A DNA stretch of 64,000 nt from Armillaria gallica (Eukaryota > Basidiomycota > Agaricomycetes > Agaricales > Physalacriaceae): NCBI GenBank assembly GCA_037576215.1, contig JBANDB010000008.1, positions 2,418,001 through 2,482,000 on the forward strand, given 5' to 3'. The notes below the pieces were generated by a model, which did no database searches, had not been told where the DNA came from, and saw nothing but the letters and a program-made list of their open reading frames with translations. The number at the start of each line of letters is the position of its first letter. The first letter of the stretch is position 1. A program made the translations under genes and the position numbers. Shown here piece after piece: positions 46,060 through 57,836 of the stretch.

Positions 46060-49005
46060 ATGAATGATGATGATGAACGACCTTTGTATAGTCCGACCAA
46101 TCCCGAGTCGTCTGCGACTTTTCGTTTCCTTGCCGCCGTAAATGCCAAGTTCGGCTTATCACTCGCTTCTTATCATGATCTCTACACCTGGTCTACGATC
46201 CATCTGTCTGAATTCTGGTCACTCGTATGGGACGAAACTCTCGTTATTGGCGACAAGGGAAATCACGTCGTCGATCCACAGGCCAAGCCATCCGATAATC
46301 CTCTTTGGTTCTCGGACTCCAAGATTAATTGGGCCGAAAATATGCTTCAATGTCGCTCGGACAAGGTCGCCATCATCCAAGCCAGTGTGTCCAACGTGCT
46401 TTAGTCCAGTGGCTTATTCGTCCTTCTGACGAGAGTCTTGGCAGCCGAGCCCATCGCGAATCAATCAACTAGTCCAGAGTTACGACGGATCACTTACTCG
46501 CAACTCTACACAGCCGTCGCTGACCTCGTCTCCGCTTTCCTGAGCAACGGACTGCAACCGGGAGACCGAGTAGCTTCTTATGCGTCTAATTGTATTGTAC
46601 GTCTGCACCCACGCATCGTCTCTAATTTTCCATCATTTTTCCTTCGTCCATGAACGCTCGGAGGGTCCGATTCCGGCATTCGGGTTTAACTGTGGCATCA
46701 TCTTCTGATCTCCGCATTTCTTAGGAGAATGTAATCGCCTGTTTAGCTACTACAGCGGTGGGAGGGATTTTTGTCAGCGCGGCAGCAGATTTCGGACCTG
46801 ATGGGGTGTTAGAGCGGTAGGTGGTCGAGTTGAGTTCCTCACGCACCTGGTCCTAATCTGAAAACTAGGTTTGAGCAAGTCCTGCCAAAGTTCATTTTCA
46901 CTGTTGATGCCGTCGTGTCAGTTCCATTTGATACCTTATGGAAAGCGGCTATAAATAACCCGCGTTCCCATCTTGTACAGCTACAACGGAAAGGTCCATG
47001 ATCATCTCACCAAAGTGTCAGCTCTCGTACAAGGATTATCTAAAGTGTGCGATAGTACGGAGTTCAAGGTCATCCTCTTGGATACGAATCTCCGCGAGGA
47101 CTCCATATCGGTACCAAATGAATACATTGCCTGGAATGAATTTCTTGCACAAGGTCAACGCAGCAGACTGGGACGCTCAGAATCTGGCGAAATACTCTGG
47201 CGCCGCGGTTCATTCAACGATCCGCTGTGGATATTGTTCAGTTCAGGAACCACAGGTAGAAGGACTTCCTTTTCTTCGATGTGGAGTTATCCTGACGCTT
47301 GGCCATCCAGGACGGCCAAAGTAAGCGGCGTTACGGATCTGCTTCCTTTATCTGATACGCTATAGGCCTATTGTGCATCGCGCCGGTGGGATGCTCTTAC
47401 AGGCAAAGAAAGAACTTGTCATATGCGGCGGCCTTCAACCCGATGACGTTTTCTTCTATTACACGACAACGTTAGTACCCATTTGAACGCAACCCGTCCG
47501 CCCCTTACCTGGTTCCTTAGCGGATGGATGATGTGGAATTTTTTGGTTGGCGGTTTAAGCCTGGGCTGCACACTTGTGCTGTACGACGGCAGTCCGTTGC
47601 GGGACCCATCCCTTCTGTGGCGACTTGTCGACGATCTCGGCATAACAATTTTTGGAACAAGCGCAAAGTACATCGACCAGCTTTCTGTACGAGTACAACC
47701 TCATTTTTTGCCTGACCTGGCCTAACTTTTGTGCATTCGCAGAGAAAGTACAAGCCTCGCGAACATCACGCTCTAACTACGCTTCGACACATTTATTCCA
47801 CAGGTTCTCCGCTCTCTTCCCCGCTGTTCGATTATGTTTATCAGCACATTCATCCTACCGTTCTCCTGGGCTCAATAACTGGTGAGTCGGAATCACAAGG
47901 CTTGTCAGGTGTGTCTAATGAAAACCAGGTGGAACTGATATCTGTTCATTGTTCGCGGGAATGTGCGATGCTTTGCCTGTGTATCGTGGGTTTGTGCTCT
48001 GTCTATCTAAAATCTGAGCTAGGCTCAATCTATGAAAAGCCAGATTCAGTGTAGGATGCTAGGCATGGCGATCGAAAGCTTTACTCCGTGCGGCACTACT
48101 ACTGCACCCGGTGATACCGGAGAGCTGGTGTGTTTGAAGCCATTCCCATGCATGCCTGTCGGATTTTGGCCTCTCCCTGGATTTGGGACCGACGAAGCAG
48201 TTTCAGCTGCCAAAGAACGGTACAAGCAGGCGTACTTCGCAGAATACGATGGTGTCTGGTGTAAGCCGTGTTTAAATTCCGCTCGGAAGCTTTTATCCCA
48301 GACACGGAAACAGATCACGGCGATCATATATGCATAACTAGTTCGCTGTCTGGTAATGGTGGAGGCGTGGTTATGTTGGGTCGTTCAGATGGTGTCCTGT
48401 GAGTTGCACGTGCGCCACCTCACCTCTGTTTATTAACTGATAACATGCTGCGCACGACAGTAATCCAGGAGGTATCCGATTTGGTTCTGCTGAAATCTAT
48501 GATGTGATCGATCTCTGTTTTCCCCCGAACGATGATGCGCCGACACCTGGGGTCGTCGACTGTCTTGCTGTTGGTCAATTAATCGAAGGGGGCACAGATG
48601 AACGAGTCATCCTCTTCGTCAAGCTACCTGACGGTCATGTCTTGTCTGAAACTACTTTAGAGCAAAAGATCAAGGCTGAGATACGCAAGAGGCGGAGTCC
48701 GAGGCATGTTCCCGCAAAGGTAACTTGAAAGAATTCAATGTGCCCGGAACAACGCTAATAACATGAGGCTACAGATCATACAAGTGTCCCAAGTACCGTA
48801 CACATTGAATGGGAAACGTGTAGAGGTGTTGATCAAGAAGGCAAGTCCTCGCGTTGATTCCCATGTTTGCGTGGCTGAGCGATCATCCGGCAGATAATAA
48901 ACGGTGCCCCTTTATCGAGTGTGAACCCAGCAACGTTGTCCAACCCCGAATGCCTCGAGTTCTTCGCGGATATTGGTGTGGCCTTGCGCAGTGAGGTCGC
49001 TTGAT
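46060..49005 (+). CDS. acetoacetyl-CoA synthetase
   Basis: ANL-superfamily ligase activating acetoacetate with ATP and CoA in the cytosol, feeding ketone bodies or leucine-derived acetoacetate to sterol and fatty acid synthesis. Start taken at MNDDDERPLYSPTNPESSAT (46060); an in-frame ATG at 46018 would add 14 residues. Family marks: FSDSKINWAENML, ITYSQLYTAVADLVSAF, GDRVASYASNCIENVIACLA, GGIFVSAAADFGPDGVLERF, P-loop FSSGTTGRPKPIVH, TTTGWMMWNFLVGGL, STGSPLSSPLFDYVY, GSITGGTDI, YHGDHICITSS, GRSDGVLNPGGIRFGSAEIY and the lysine segment LNGKRVEVLIKKIING. At 46388-46439 an intron, not a frameshift, separates IIQA from TEPIANQST. About 650-680 residues, usual for the family. Around ten introns. Confidence 0.93.
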
Positions 49006-49482
49006 TTTTTTTAGTTCACATTAAATTGTAGAGTAAGCAAAGAATAAGTAGAATACGGTGTTGTTGTATGATTGTACTGTATCAAATACAAAGTCCGGAA
49101 GTACATCTGATCATGTCACTGAGGTGGCTGTGCAGACTTTTGCCTCGAGGCTGATCTAGGATAAGATAGTAAAAATTTGATTTTGCCGACTGTGCGTCCG
49201 GTTTCCGGGGTTATTGGGTTGACAGTGAACCAACACAAGCAGCTACTGTAGTTGGTGCGCAACGTTCCCTTCATCCCTTCATCTCCTCCTTGCAACTCCA
49301 ATCTGACGTTCTTCCCACAACAACAATCCTTCTAGGTGCCAACTGTCTTCTGCTATAGGTTCTCTGGTTCATGTTAGCCTCGTGTTCAACTTGAGACTTA
49401 CCAACACTGTATCATGAGGTAGGCAGATATATAAATACAACTGTCACAACATTTCATTCGTCTCATCTTCCGCAGGTCCAAC
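49006..49482. other. intergenic, upstream of the first MARVEL-like gene
   Basis: 477 bp with no coding signal. A TATATAAATA sequence lies at about 49428-49437, some 50 bp before the ATG at 49483, and could be the TATA box. Confidence 0.5.
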
Positions 49483-50657
49483 ATGCCTACCCTTTTCAAC
49501 ACCATCCGGACGTGCATCTATCGTAGGCGCTTGTTCTCATCTCACCGAGAAACCTATTCATGTCGCAGTCTCCGCATTCGTTTGCACTATCATCTGTTTA
49601 GCGATGGCCGCCCATTTCGAAGCCATCCTAGCATCTTCCGATCTCAGTGAGCATCCAAACCTTTGGCCCTTCACAGTGTGCTCAACTTCATTTAGCTCGC
49701 TTCGTTCCCTTCGCTATATTCGTCTGCTCTGCGAGCCTGCTCATCATCATCGCGCTGTACGTCCCCATAAATCTTTCATGATTATGTTCATTTCTCAACG
49801 ATTTTCCCCCAACGTTAGCCTCGGGTTCAGTTTCTTCCTGAGGGAGCGGAATCCAATATCAACCAGGATCGAGCTCGGATGTTTGGGTCTTGCGGGTGTG
49901 TTGTGGCTAGGTGTGATTCTTGACCCACCTTTTGTTCCCGTTCCAAACTAAACTCAATAACAGTCCTCGGTGTATATTTGGTAACGTCAGATTCGCAGAC
50001 TGCGGACGTCCAGTGCTTTGCTTCAGAAACATCCACGGCCGTCCTGGACGACTCGCTCGCCAGCTGTGAGTACACAAAATTTTCTGACCCTAGTTCCATG
50101 AATTGATGTGGTATCTTAGTTCATACCGACCAATATCAAGCGATGTATCGGGTGTTGAACGCATTTGCATTGATTAATGCCGTCCTTTGTACGTCCTATC
50201 CGGCTTTCGGCATATAGAAAATTCTCACCCGGGGATCTCAGTCCTCGTTTCCTGCATAGGACTCTTGTTCTTAGCCGTGCGAAGACACCGTAAAGGTGAT
50301 GATCATATGTGGCATGGCCCCGTAACGTCTTGTGCTTGGTTCAATGACTACGGGAAGAAGCAGCAAAACCGGAGCCCGAGTCAGAGGAGCATCCTTCCGA
50401 CGCAGCAGGCCCAGACCCGTGAGGTGCATGTCGCGCCACTGGCGGCCCCGCCGGTGCCGTCCAAACAGCGCCACCGGTCGTCACGGTCCAGAGGACACTC
50501 ACAGTCAAGAAGAGGAGGGCCTTATACAGAACGATATCCGTCGTCAAGGTCTCATACTCGACAGGCTTCAGGAAGTACGTCGACAAATGATATAGAGAGT
50601 GGAGTAATGCGAAACCCGAATCGGATAGCAGCAGGTCCACGGGTTGCGCAGCGGTAA
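49483..50657 (+). CDS. MARVEL-like four-helix membrane protein (1)
   Basis: Exons join as MPTLFNTIRTCIY | LSAFVCTIICLAMAAHFEAI (helix 1) LASSDL | TRFVPFAIFVCSASLLIIIAL (helix 2) | LLGFSFFLRERNPISTRIEL, GCLGLAGVLWLGVLGVYLV (helix 3) | TADVQCFAS with a loop cysteine | FHTDQYQAMYRVLNAFALIN, followed by a fourth helix VLVSCIGLLFLAVRRH. After the last helix comes a cytoplasmic tail of about 130 residues rich in Arg, Ser and Gln (RSRGHSQSRRGGPYTERYPS). The arrangement of four helices with a cysteine in the third-to-fourth loop and a disordered tail is that of fungal MARVEL-domain proteins (Nce102-like, plasma membrane domains). Six introns; the acceptor before helix 4 is uncertain. Confidence 0.72.
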
Positions 50658-50870
50658 TGTAGATTTAGGGACATGTATTTGTTACGGATGGATAAAGAAT
50701 ATTTACGACTGGACTACGGCACGTTCTTCTTGTTGGAGTCTGAATTGGAAATCTATCCATCACGTGCATAACCAACAAAATAGGACGCGAACACTGATGA
50801 GGCTGTTCTTCGATCCTTCTTCGTTCCCACTGTTTGCTTGCGAAACCTTTACTCACGACTCACGACTAAC

Positions 50871-52041
50871 ATGACTGTCCGATTTATAAACTATCGGTTG
50901 GCGCTTTATAGTACGTGCCGAATTTTTCTAATATGCCGTTCGATCTTGAACTGATCGGCCTACAGTCTCCGTATTTCTCTTGTCAGGTTCGTCATTTGTC
51001 GCCTTGGAGGAATATCAGGACTTACTATGACCCAGGCACTGTGCTTGGTCTTGCCGGGCACCTTGCCAGTGTTTTTCTCCCAAGTTTGCACAGTAAGTTG
51101 TCGTCTTGTCCTTCTTCTGTTGTGGCGCTGATGGAACCACACCAGAGGACTTCACGATTTTCGCCTTGATCATTCCATCTCTGACCATATTTGCGTTTAT
51201 GATAACGTGAGTGCTCTCATATACGGATTGGCAGGGTTTTCAACCTTCCTAGGCTGCAATGGGCCCAAGCAAGGACTGAAGCGGTGGTGCTGTTTATCTT
51301 GACGGCTCTGTGGCTTGGTAAGCCCTCCCTCCACATCTTGTGAGAACGTGTGTGATGACAGTTTTAGCCATGGGCGCCTGGTCGAAGTAAGATATTACCT
51401 ACCACGCCGTGTTCGCCCTTCTGATGGTATCACCGCTAGCGACATAATCGGCACCTTTCAGTGCGATTCTCTCTCCGGGCAGAGAACTGCAACAAAAAAT
51501 GGAGACAGTGAGTATCGTTCATTGGACTGCAGTGAAGTTGCCCACGTTCCCTCTCAGTGAGCGCCCAATCATACTGCTACGAAATGAAAGTCATCGAGGC
51601 TTTCTCTTGGATGAATTTTGTGCTCCTTGCAATCTCATCCATCATTCTTCTCGCCCTCGTAACTCAAGCACAGAAATTCGGTCGATACGATATCTGGAGG
51701 GATCCCATAAAAGGTGCGTTTATCCCCGCGTTTATGAGTTGTGTGTCAACGTCTGACTTTGTTGTTCTTCTAGAACTCGGATGGTCGGTTTTGCGCTCGT
51801 TCTTCCTGGTCGCTCATATTTAACCAATTGAAATAGGTTCGGAGAATGGCCTGGCTATTACAACACCTCTCCTGGCATGCCTCATTACCCTACCGGGGGT
51901 TATGTCCCCTATGGCGTCCCCATGCAAGCAGGTACTGGCATTACCCAGCAGGCTGGAAACTCGATTGTCATCCAGCCTGGTGTTCATGGCCAGCCTCCCA
52001 CAATCACCCAAGTGCCCTTCGGCTCTGCTATTCACCCGTAG
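50871..52041 (+). CDS. MARVEL-like four-helix membrane protein (2)
   Basis: Start MTVRFINYRLALY at 50871; the intron ends in CCCAG at about 51029 so that a serine codon is rebuilt and STVLGLAGHLASVFLPSLH (helix 1) follows. Then DFTIFALIIPSLTIFAFMIT (helix 2), LQWAQARTEAVVLFILTALWLAMGAWS (helix 3), and a loop with CYEMKVIEAFSWMNFVLLAISSIILLALVTQ (helix 4). The tail GRYDIWRDPIK is followed by a Gly/Pro/Tyr-rich C-terminus (MPHYPGGYVPYGVPMQAGTG), ending GSAIHP. Same topology as the gene before it on the same strand, 213 bp apart, but a different tail. The family is known to shape plasma-membrane microdomains; the specific role is unknown. Confidence 0.7.
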
Positions 52042-52272
52042 TGATTCGGAACAAAATTCTTCACGAACACGAGGCTGCCACTTCACATCATATCACTTTA
52101 GAACATTGTAAACAGCCGTTCTACTTACGCTTTAAGTAAAATGGAACACATGCCAATCCTCATGTTGATCATCCCTTTGCCTCGTGACTGCAAGCGTGAA
52201 ATACGAGCGCATTGACGATTAGTCGAGGCCACCCTTCTACGATCTTTCCCGTATTCTGTATACTCCATTCCA

Positions 52273-52910
52273 ATGCCGTCTTTGTTTCGCGAGAACCCCG
52301 TAAGGTCTACCAGTGCATGTAAGTTTCCACTGGTGCTCGAAGGACACCATCACTGACCCATCTGCACCAGTGGTTGCGACGCTTGCAGTGGGATGGGCGA
52401 TAACCAAACTATTGTCTTCTCTTCGTGCGTTCCAATGCGACACGTCTCAACGACCGTTCATCCCAACATGACATAGATGCCTTCCATTTGACGCAGACGT
52501 CGGTTGCCATGATGGCTATAGCGTCTTTGATGTTGCTGTGGGTGACGTTCGCCGCTGTCCGACATCTGGACTTACGGGATCATCCATAGGGTGATGCTTC
52601 ATCATCGACGTGAAGGTCAACTTTTGACGCAGACACAAGAGGAAATGATTCTGATTGCTGGATTTGGGCTATTCTGGGTCGGTAAGTGCTTTTTCTTCTT
52701 GTGGGGTGATTCAGATTGCGGCAATGATTTTTAGCTGTGCTTTTGGCTTGGAGGGCATTCACTCATGGTAGCGTGAGTCCAGGACGAGCGGGAACGATGG
52801 GAGCTACGTCGAGCAGCCGTCGAGGGGCAGGATTCACTGGTGGTGCTTTGCCCTACCCATGTTCAGCGGACGACATCTATTGCGTTGTAGAAGAATGGTC
52901 ATTCTTTTAG
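52273..52910 (+). CDS. possible third MARVEL-like membrane protein, structure unresolved
   Basis: Three membrane-helix-like segments lie on the plus strand: VVATLAVGWAITKLLSSLRAF (about 52369-52431), TSVAMMAIASLMLLWVTFAAV (about 52498-52560) and EEMILIAGFGLFWVAVLLAWRAF (about 52641-52762, across an intron at about 52682-52735). A tail SVSPGRAGTMGATSSSRRGA runs to the TAG at 52908. MPSLFRENPVRSTSA at 52273 resembles the MPTLFNTIR start of the first gene of the array. I could not join all segments in one frame: between helix 2 and RVMLHHRREGQLLTQTQ the frame shifts. It is either a misjudged intron or a decaying copy. Confidence 0.4.
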
Positions 52911-53048
52911 GGATATCGAGGCACGGCGTCTTTCCTTCTTTTTCGTGTGGTATCGCGATAGACTGAGAAAAGGGGACCTTATTTGTTGACAGATAAGATG
53001 TTTATCTTAAAAAGAATGTTTGTGAGGAAATCAGTGAACCAGACTCGA

Positions 53049-53819
53049 TTATACGCACCTGCAGAACACGCGATGCAATGGAGCAAGAAGGACGCTTAAG
53101 CTTAATGAACCATCTCCACTCGTCACAGTGACTTCAGAAGCGGCCATGCACAGAAGCGTCTGAGTCGGAGCCATTTTCAAATCCTCGACAGAGTAAGCTG
53201 CAAATATCCAACTTTCCACGGCCTCATTGAACAATCGAAGCGTTGGTGTTTCAGCAGTAACATGCGCAGATGGTCGGTGGTCAACGTTCATGGTACTACC
53301 TGTCCGACAGATTGGAGCTGGCGGAGACCGAGCTGAATGTTCCCAGTTCCAAAACTACCGAATGTCCGGCGGAGCTTCTTCGCCGAATTGCTGGCAAAAG
53401 TATGCCAACGAAGCGACATCCGGCGATGGCGTGAATCGCAAAGGACGTCGATTGGAGCATTGCCTCCTGCAAGCAGTCTCCGACCAATGAAACTTGAATA
53501 TAAGTGGTGGAGTTCGTCTTCATGATGAATGCTTGACGGTGATATGAACATAACTCAACGCATGTTGTTATCATATGTTGAAATCTAGGTTGTGTGATCC
53601 ACTTGGTGAGTGGAGAGTAAGTGAAGATGTACGAGCCATGTCGCCACCATTGACTGCGGCTGAAAGAAAAGACGACAAAGGCGCCGAAATGGTCTGGTAC
53701 CACTGGTGGCTTGATGATAGAAGGAACAGAAGCGGCTCGGCTCGGCCCGGTGACTTGCTATTAACAACCATCTCCTCCACATCTTGTAGTCCTAGCTGAA
53801 CATGATAAGTGCCTTTCAT
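53049..53819 (-). CDS. doubtful hypothetical gene
   Basis: Minus-strand frames with protein-like composition and possible splice sites occur at 53819-53571 (GTYHVQLGLQDVEEMVV), 53540-53296 (LVGDCLQEAMLQSTSFAIHA) and 53291-53049 (TPTLRLFNEAVESWIFAAYS, KMAPTQTLLCMAASEVTVTS). They could form one gene divergent from the E2 enzyme. The part above 53819 is excluded because it is antisense to the E2 N-terminal codons. I recognise no domain and the joins are not certain. Confidence 0.25.
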
Positions 53820-53858
53820 TACTTTCTTGTATTCATTGCTGATAGCTTTGTCGGTAAT

Positions 53859-54642
53859 TACGCCTCTCCAAGCAAGCGCCGCATCGAAACCGATGTCATG
53901 AAGATGTATGCTCAATATATCACCGTCGATATGGACTCACCTCGATAACTGTCTAGGCTCATGTCCGACTACGAGGTTTCGCTCGTCAATGACAGCATGC
54001 AAGAGTTCTACGTTAGATTCTATGGGCCATCCGAAAGTGAGTCAGGTTCCGTGGCAGTTGTAGTGGGCTAATGGACAGGACAGCACCCTTTGCTGGCGGC
54101 GTATGGAAGATCCATGTTGAACTGCCGGACCAGTACCCCTTCAAATCACCCAGTATCGGATTCATGAACAAGATATTCCATCCCAACATCGATGAGCTGT
54201 ACGCCTTGCTATCGTCTCTCATCCGTGTCGTTACTCACAAGACCAGGAGCGGGTCTGTCTGTCTCGATGTAATCAATCAAACATGGTCTCCAATGTTCGG
54301 TACGTGACGCCACCGTCCATGCTGTCGTTCTGACACTCGTCTAGATATGATAAACATATTCGAAGTGTTCCTTCCCCAGCTGCTCAGATACCCAAACCCA
54401 AATGACCCCCTGAATGGCGAAGCGGCTGCGCTGTTAATGCGCCATCCGAAGGAATATGAGGCAAAAGTCAAAGGTGAGTAATGCCATCGCTTCATCTGTA
54501 CACATGATCAGCTAATGAAATGATAGAATACGTCCAACGGTTCGCCACCAAAGAAGCTGCCGACGCTGCTACAGACGGCAAGGAAGATGAGGACGAAGAC
54601 GAGGAGATGAGCGACATTGGGAGCATCAGCGACGCCGAGTGA
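53859..54642 (+). CDS. ubiquitin-conjugating enzyme E2 (UBE2H/Ubc8-like)
   Basis: UBC-fold enzyme that receives ubiquitin from E1; yeast Ubc8 works with the GID/CTLH ligase on gluconeogenic enzymes. Visible: [95 protein letters not shown] (active-site cysteine in SVCLDV, about 54258), [20 protein letters not shown] and an acidic tail [18 protein letters not shown], a mark of the UBE2H branch. The first exon, carrying the initiator ATG before SPSKRR, was not found; 53859 is where homologous codons begin. Introns near 53918-53955, 54040-54080, 54193-54243, 54301-54344 and 54473-54525. Confidence 0.85.
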
Positions 54643-54856
54643 TGCTCTTACTGCCGTCCTACCTCCTGCTCACCCGGCTCCTTCCCCGCATTTATTTATC
54701 CGTTGATGATCAATATCTAATCATCTGTATGATGTCGCTACGCATCCTTTCCTAACTGTACATACCTAACGTTCAAGACTCCTTTGACGACATATCCTCA
54801 TCTCTTACTCATCGTTTACATGTAACGTTTCGGACAATAATAGAAGGATGTATATA

Positions 54857-55616
54857 TCAACTAGGTGTCTGTGTATTAGAGGGATTAGGTATTGATTGAG
54901 CAAGCTCTTCAACCTTCTTCTGGGTCTCCGTCGCTGCCTGGATGACAAGGAGTATTAGTAGAGGCTGAAACAGGTACGGCTAGCTCTAACCTTGACGAGG
55001 CTGTCAATTTGAGTTTTGATATTGTCCATAATAACCTGTTTCTGCTTGCTTTCCTTCAGTAGCTCTTCCTTTGCGACGATGAGCTCTTTTTTCCGCTGAT
55101 CAAGTCTATGAAGAGTAAGAATCTAGAATAAGTGTTGGTGTAAGGACTGACCTCTGCCGCTCAACCAGCTCGAAACTCAACCGGTTTAACATCAGCTGAT
55201 GCTCGTCGGCCAGCACTTCCTCCGTCCTCGCTTCCTCCGGGGCAAGCTCTTTGAACTCGTCAAGGGAATAGAGGGATACGTCCTGATATATTGAGCTACA
55301 ATCCGGTTAGAAACGAAGCAATGCAACGGCCAAAGACGTACGCAAACTGTCGACACTTTTCAATCTCCCTTTCTAGGTGCCGTTTTTCATAAAGGAGATT
55401 CTGCAGGCCAAGATGAGACTGGTCCATATCATGGCGAGCAGCGGCTGTCGCGTCCTTTGTGTGGCGTGTAGCAAGATTCGCAGCACGGTTCAGGGCCTTG
55501 AGCTTGGCCATGAGTGCCGACGCGAGAATGTGGGTAGTAGCAATATCATTGCCAGCGCCGTCTTTCTCGACGAGGCGAGAGAGGTCGTCGAAGAGAGTGG
55601 TAGAGTTGAAATCCAT
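54857..55616 (-). CDS. THO complex subunit 5 homologue (short fungal form)
   Basis: Coiled-coil subunit of THO/TREX, coupling transcription to mRNA export. Start MDFNSTTLFDDLSRLVEKD at 55616. The family signature is HLGLQNLLYEKRHLEREIEKCRQF (animal THOC5: LQNLxYE..HLxxEI.KC..F). Further coiled coil: LDEFKELAPEEARTEEVLAD, EHQLMLNRLSFELVERQRLD, QRKKELIVAKEELLKESKQK. It ends QSIPNPSNTQTPS at 54857. About 205 residues, lacking the long C-terminal part of human THOC5, as in other fungi (Thp2/Mft1-sized). Divergent from the G6PD gene with 171 bp between starts. Confidence 0.8.
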
Positions 55617-55787
55617 GCGTGACCGTCACATAGGGTGACCGGGCCGGGAAGGGGTCGTGCGGGGCTGCTGAGTGATGATGTGAATGTGATGTGAATGATT
55701 ACGCCAGGTTACTCAGGTTACTCCGCGTCTCTCATTTGCCGTTCACCCTCATCATCCACATCTCTGTCTCTAACCACCACGACCAAG

Positions 55788-57720
55788 ATGACACGCCAGC
55801 GCTCGTTGTCCGGCACCATTCCCTCGATGGAGACTGCCCACGATGAGCTCAAGGACAACACCATCATCGTCGGTCCGTAATCTCATCCTCATCTTGGTGA
55901 CCGACGGCCAACTCTGATTTTTTTTTTTTGGCATTCCAGTGCTTGGTGCCTCTGGAGATCTTGCCAAGAAGAAGGTACTTTTGTCTTTCGCTTGCTCCTG
56001 AACGCTGCTTACTGTAATTTTTGCAGACTTTCCCAGCCTTGTTCGGGCTTTACGCTCAAAATTATCTTCCTCGCGATGTAAAAATCATTGGCTACGCCAG
56101 ATCTAAAATGGACTTGCCAGAGTTCCATAAACGCGCTACGTCCTACATCAAAAACCCTGACGACAGCCCCGAGATTGCCGCCAAAATCCAAGACTTCAAA
56201 GACATCTCAACGTATCTCGCTGGCAGCTACGAGGATGGTGCCGCTTTTGACGAGCTGAATAAGCGTCTTGAGGACATCGAGGCCGGCTACCAGTCCAAGG
56301 AGTGCAACAGAATCTTCTATCTCGCTCTCCCACCAAGTGTGTTCATCCCGGTCGCCAAGAACCTCAAAGAACACTGCTATGTCACCAAAGGTGGTGTCAA
56401 CAGAATCATCGTGGAGAAACCCTTCGGGAAAGATCTCGATTCTGCTCGCGAACTTCTAAGTTCGCTCAAGCGATACTGGACAGAGGACGAGACCTTCCGG
56501 ATTGACCATTATTTGGGCAAGGAAATGGTCAAGAACATCCTCGTGTTACGGTTCGCCAACGTGGCCATGAACGCTGCATGGGACAAGAATTCCATTAGCA
56601 ACGTCCAGATAACATTCAAGGAGCCTTTTGGAACCGAAGGCAGGGGTGGGTACTTCGATGAGTTTGGAATGATCCGAGACGTTTTGCAGAACCGTGAGTA
56701 AGATTTCAGTTGGCGAGAGCATGCCTTCTAATAGCGCATAGATTTGCTCCAGGTCCTCAGTATTATTGCAATGGAGAGGCCAGTGTCCTTTGCTGCCGAG
56801 GATATTCGAGATGAAAAGGTATGGGGCAGCCGATTTGTGGGGACCGAACCTGCCACCTGACCCTTGGCCAGGTTAAAGTCCTTCGTGCCATACCACCTAT
56901 CGAACGTGACGACACACTATTGGGTCAGTACGTTGCGGCCAATGGCAAGCCGGGGTACCTTGATGACGACACCGTTCCCAACAACTCTGTTTGCCCAACT
57001 TTTGCTGCCACTACTCTGTGGGTCCACAACCCCCGATGGGAAGGTGTGCCATTCATCCTCAAGGCCGGCAAAGGTATTTAGCTGTTCTTCTTGTTATATA
57101 TTTATATGCCTACCTCCCCACAGCCTTGAACGAAGCCAAAGTCGAAGTCCGCATTCAGTTCAAGGATGTCACCCAGGGTATCTTCAAAGATATTGCCCGC
57201 AACGAGCTGGTCATACGGATCCAGCCCTCCGAGGCGGTTTATCTGAAACTGAACGCAAAGACCCCTGGTCTTTACACTCGTGCGATGCCGACTGAGATGG
57301 ACCTCACGTACAAGAGGCGATTCAGCGACGCGAAGATTCCAGAGGCGTACGAGGCGCTGATATTGGATGCAATGAAAGGTGACCACAGTAACTTTGTGAG
57401 GCACGATGAGTTGGACGTTGCATGGAAGGTGAGTTTTGATCAGACACGGCTCAACGACGGTGTTATTAAGCATGGGATGGGACTCCGTAGATTTTCACTC
57501 CGATCCTCCATTGGATTGACGGAAAAGATGGGCCGAGGCCCAGACCCGTGAACTACCCATATGGATCTCGCGGACCGAAGGAATTGGAAGCGTTTGTAAA
57601 GAAATATGGTTTCAAACGTAACACGGAAGGATAGTGAGTGCATTTACACCAATAGCACGTCATGTGTTGTAACCTTTTCCCCGCAGTGTATGGCCCGTCT
57701 CAAGCCTCGCGTCATTGTAA
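55788..57720 (+). CDS. ZWF1: glucose-6-phosphate 1-dehydrogenase
   Basis: First enzyme of the oxidative pentose phosphate pathway, making NADPH in the cytosol. Start MTRQRSLSGTIPSMETAHDE at 55788. The NADP-binding loop GASGDLAKKK is cut by introns on both sides (about 55876-55939 and 55976-56026). Then TFPALFGLYAQNYLPRDVKI, RIFYLALPPSVF, VEKPFGKDLDSA, catalytic [81 protein letters not shown], the structural-NADP and C-terminal segments, and SRGPKELEAFVKKYGFKRNT. The last exon (about 57687-57720) adds VWPVSSLASL. About 515 residues, the normal length. All key residues appear intact. Confidence 0.95.
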
Positions 57721-57836
57721 ACTCTAACATGGCATTCAAGCCAAGCATACATAGCAATTTAACTGTACAGTATCGATAGACTGCGTTTCATACGTGTATT
57801 ACTTTGAACTGAATTGAACTTTAAATCTGTTTTCAT

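Noticed and set aside
46380..46440. Apparent stop codon and frameshift inside acetoacetyl-CoA synthetase
   Set aside because: A GTGTGT...TTGGCAG intron removes the stop and rejoins the frame (IIQA to TEPIANQST), so the gene is intact here.
53571..53915. Minus-strand ORF starting [19 protein letters not shown]
   Set aside because: Its first part is exactly antisense to the E2 codons for [11 protein letters not shown], so that start cannot be trusted; only the lower part was kept as a doubtful gene.
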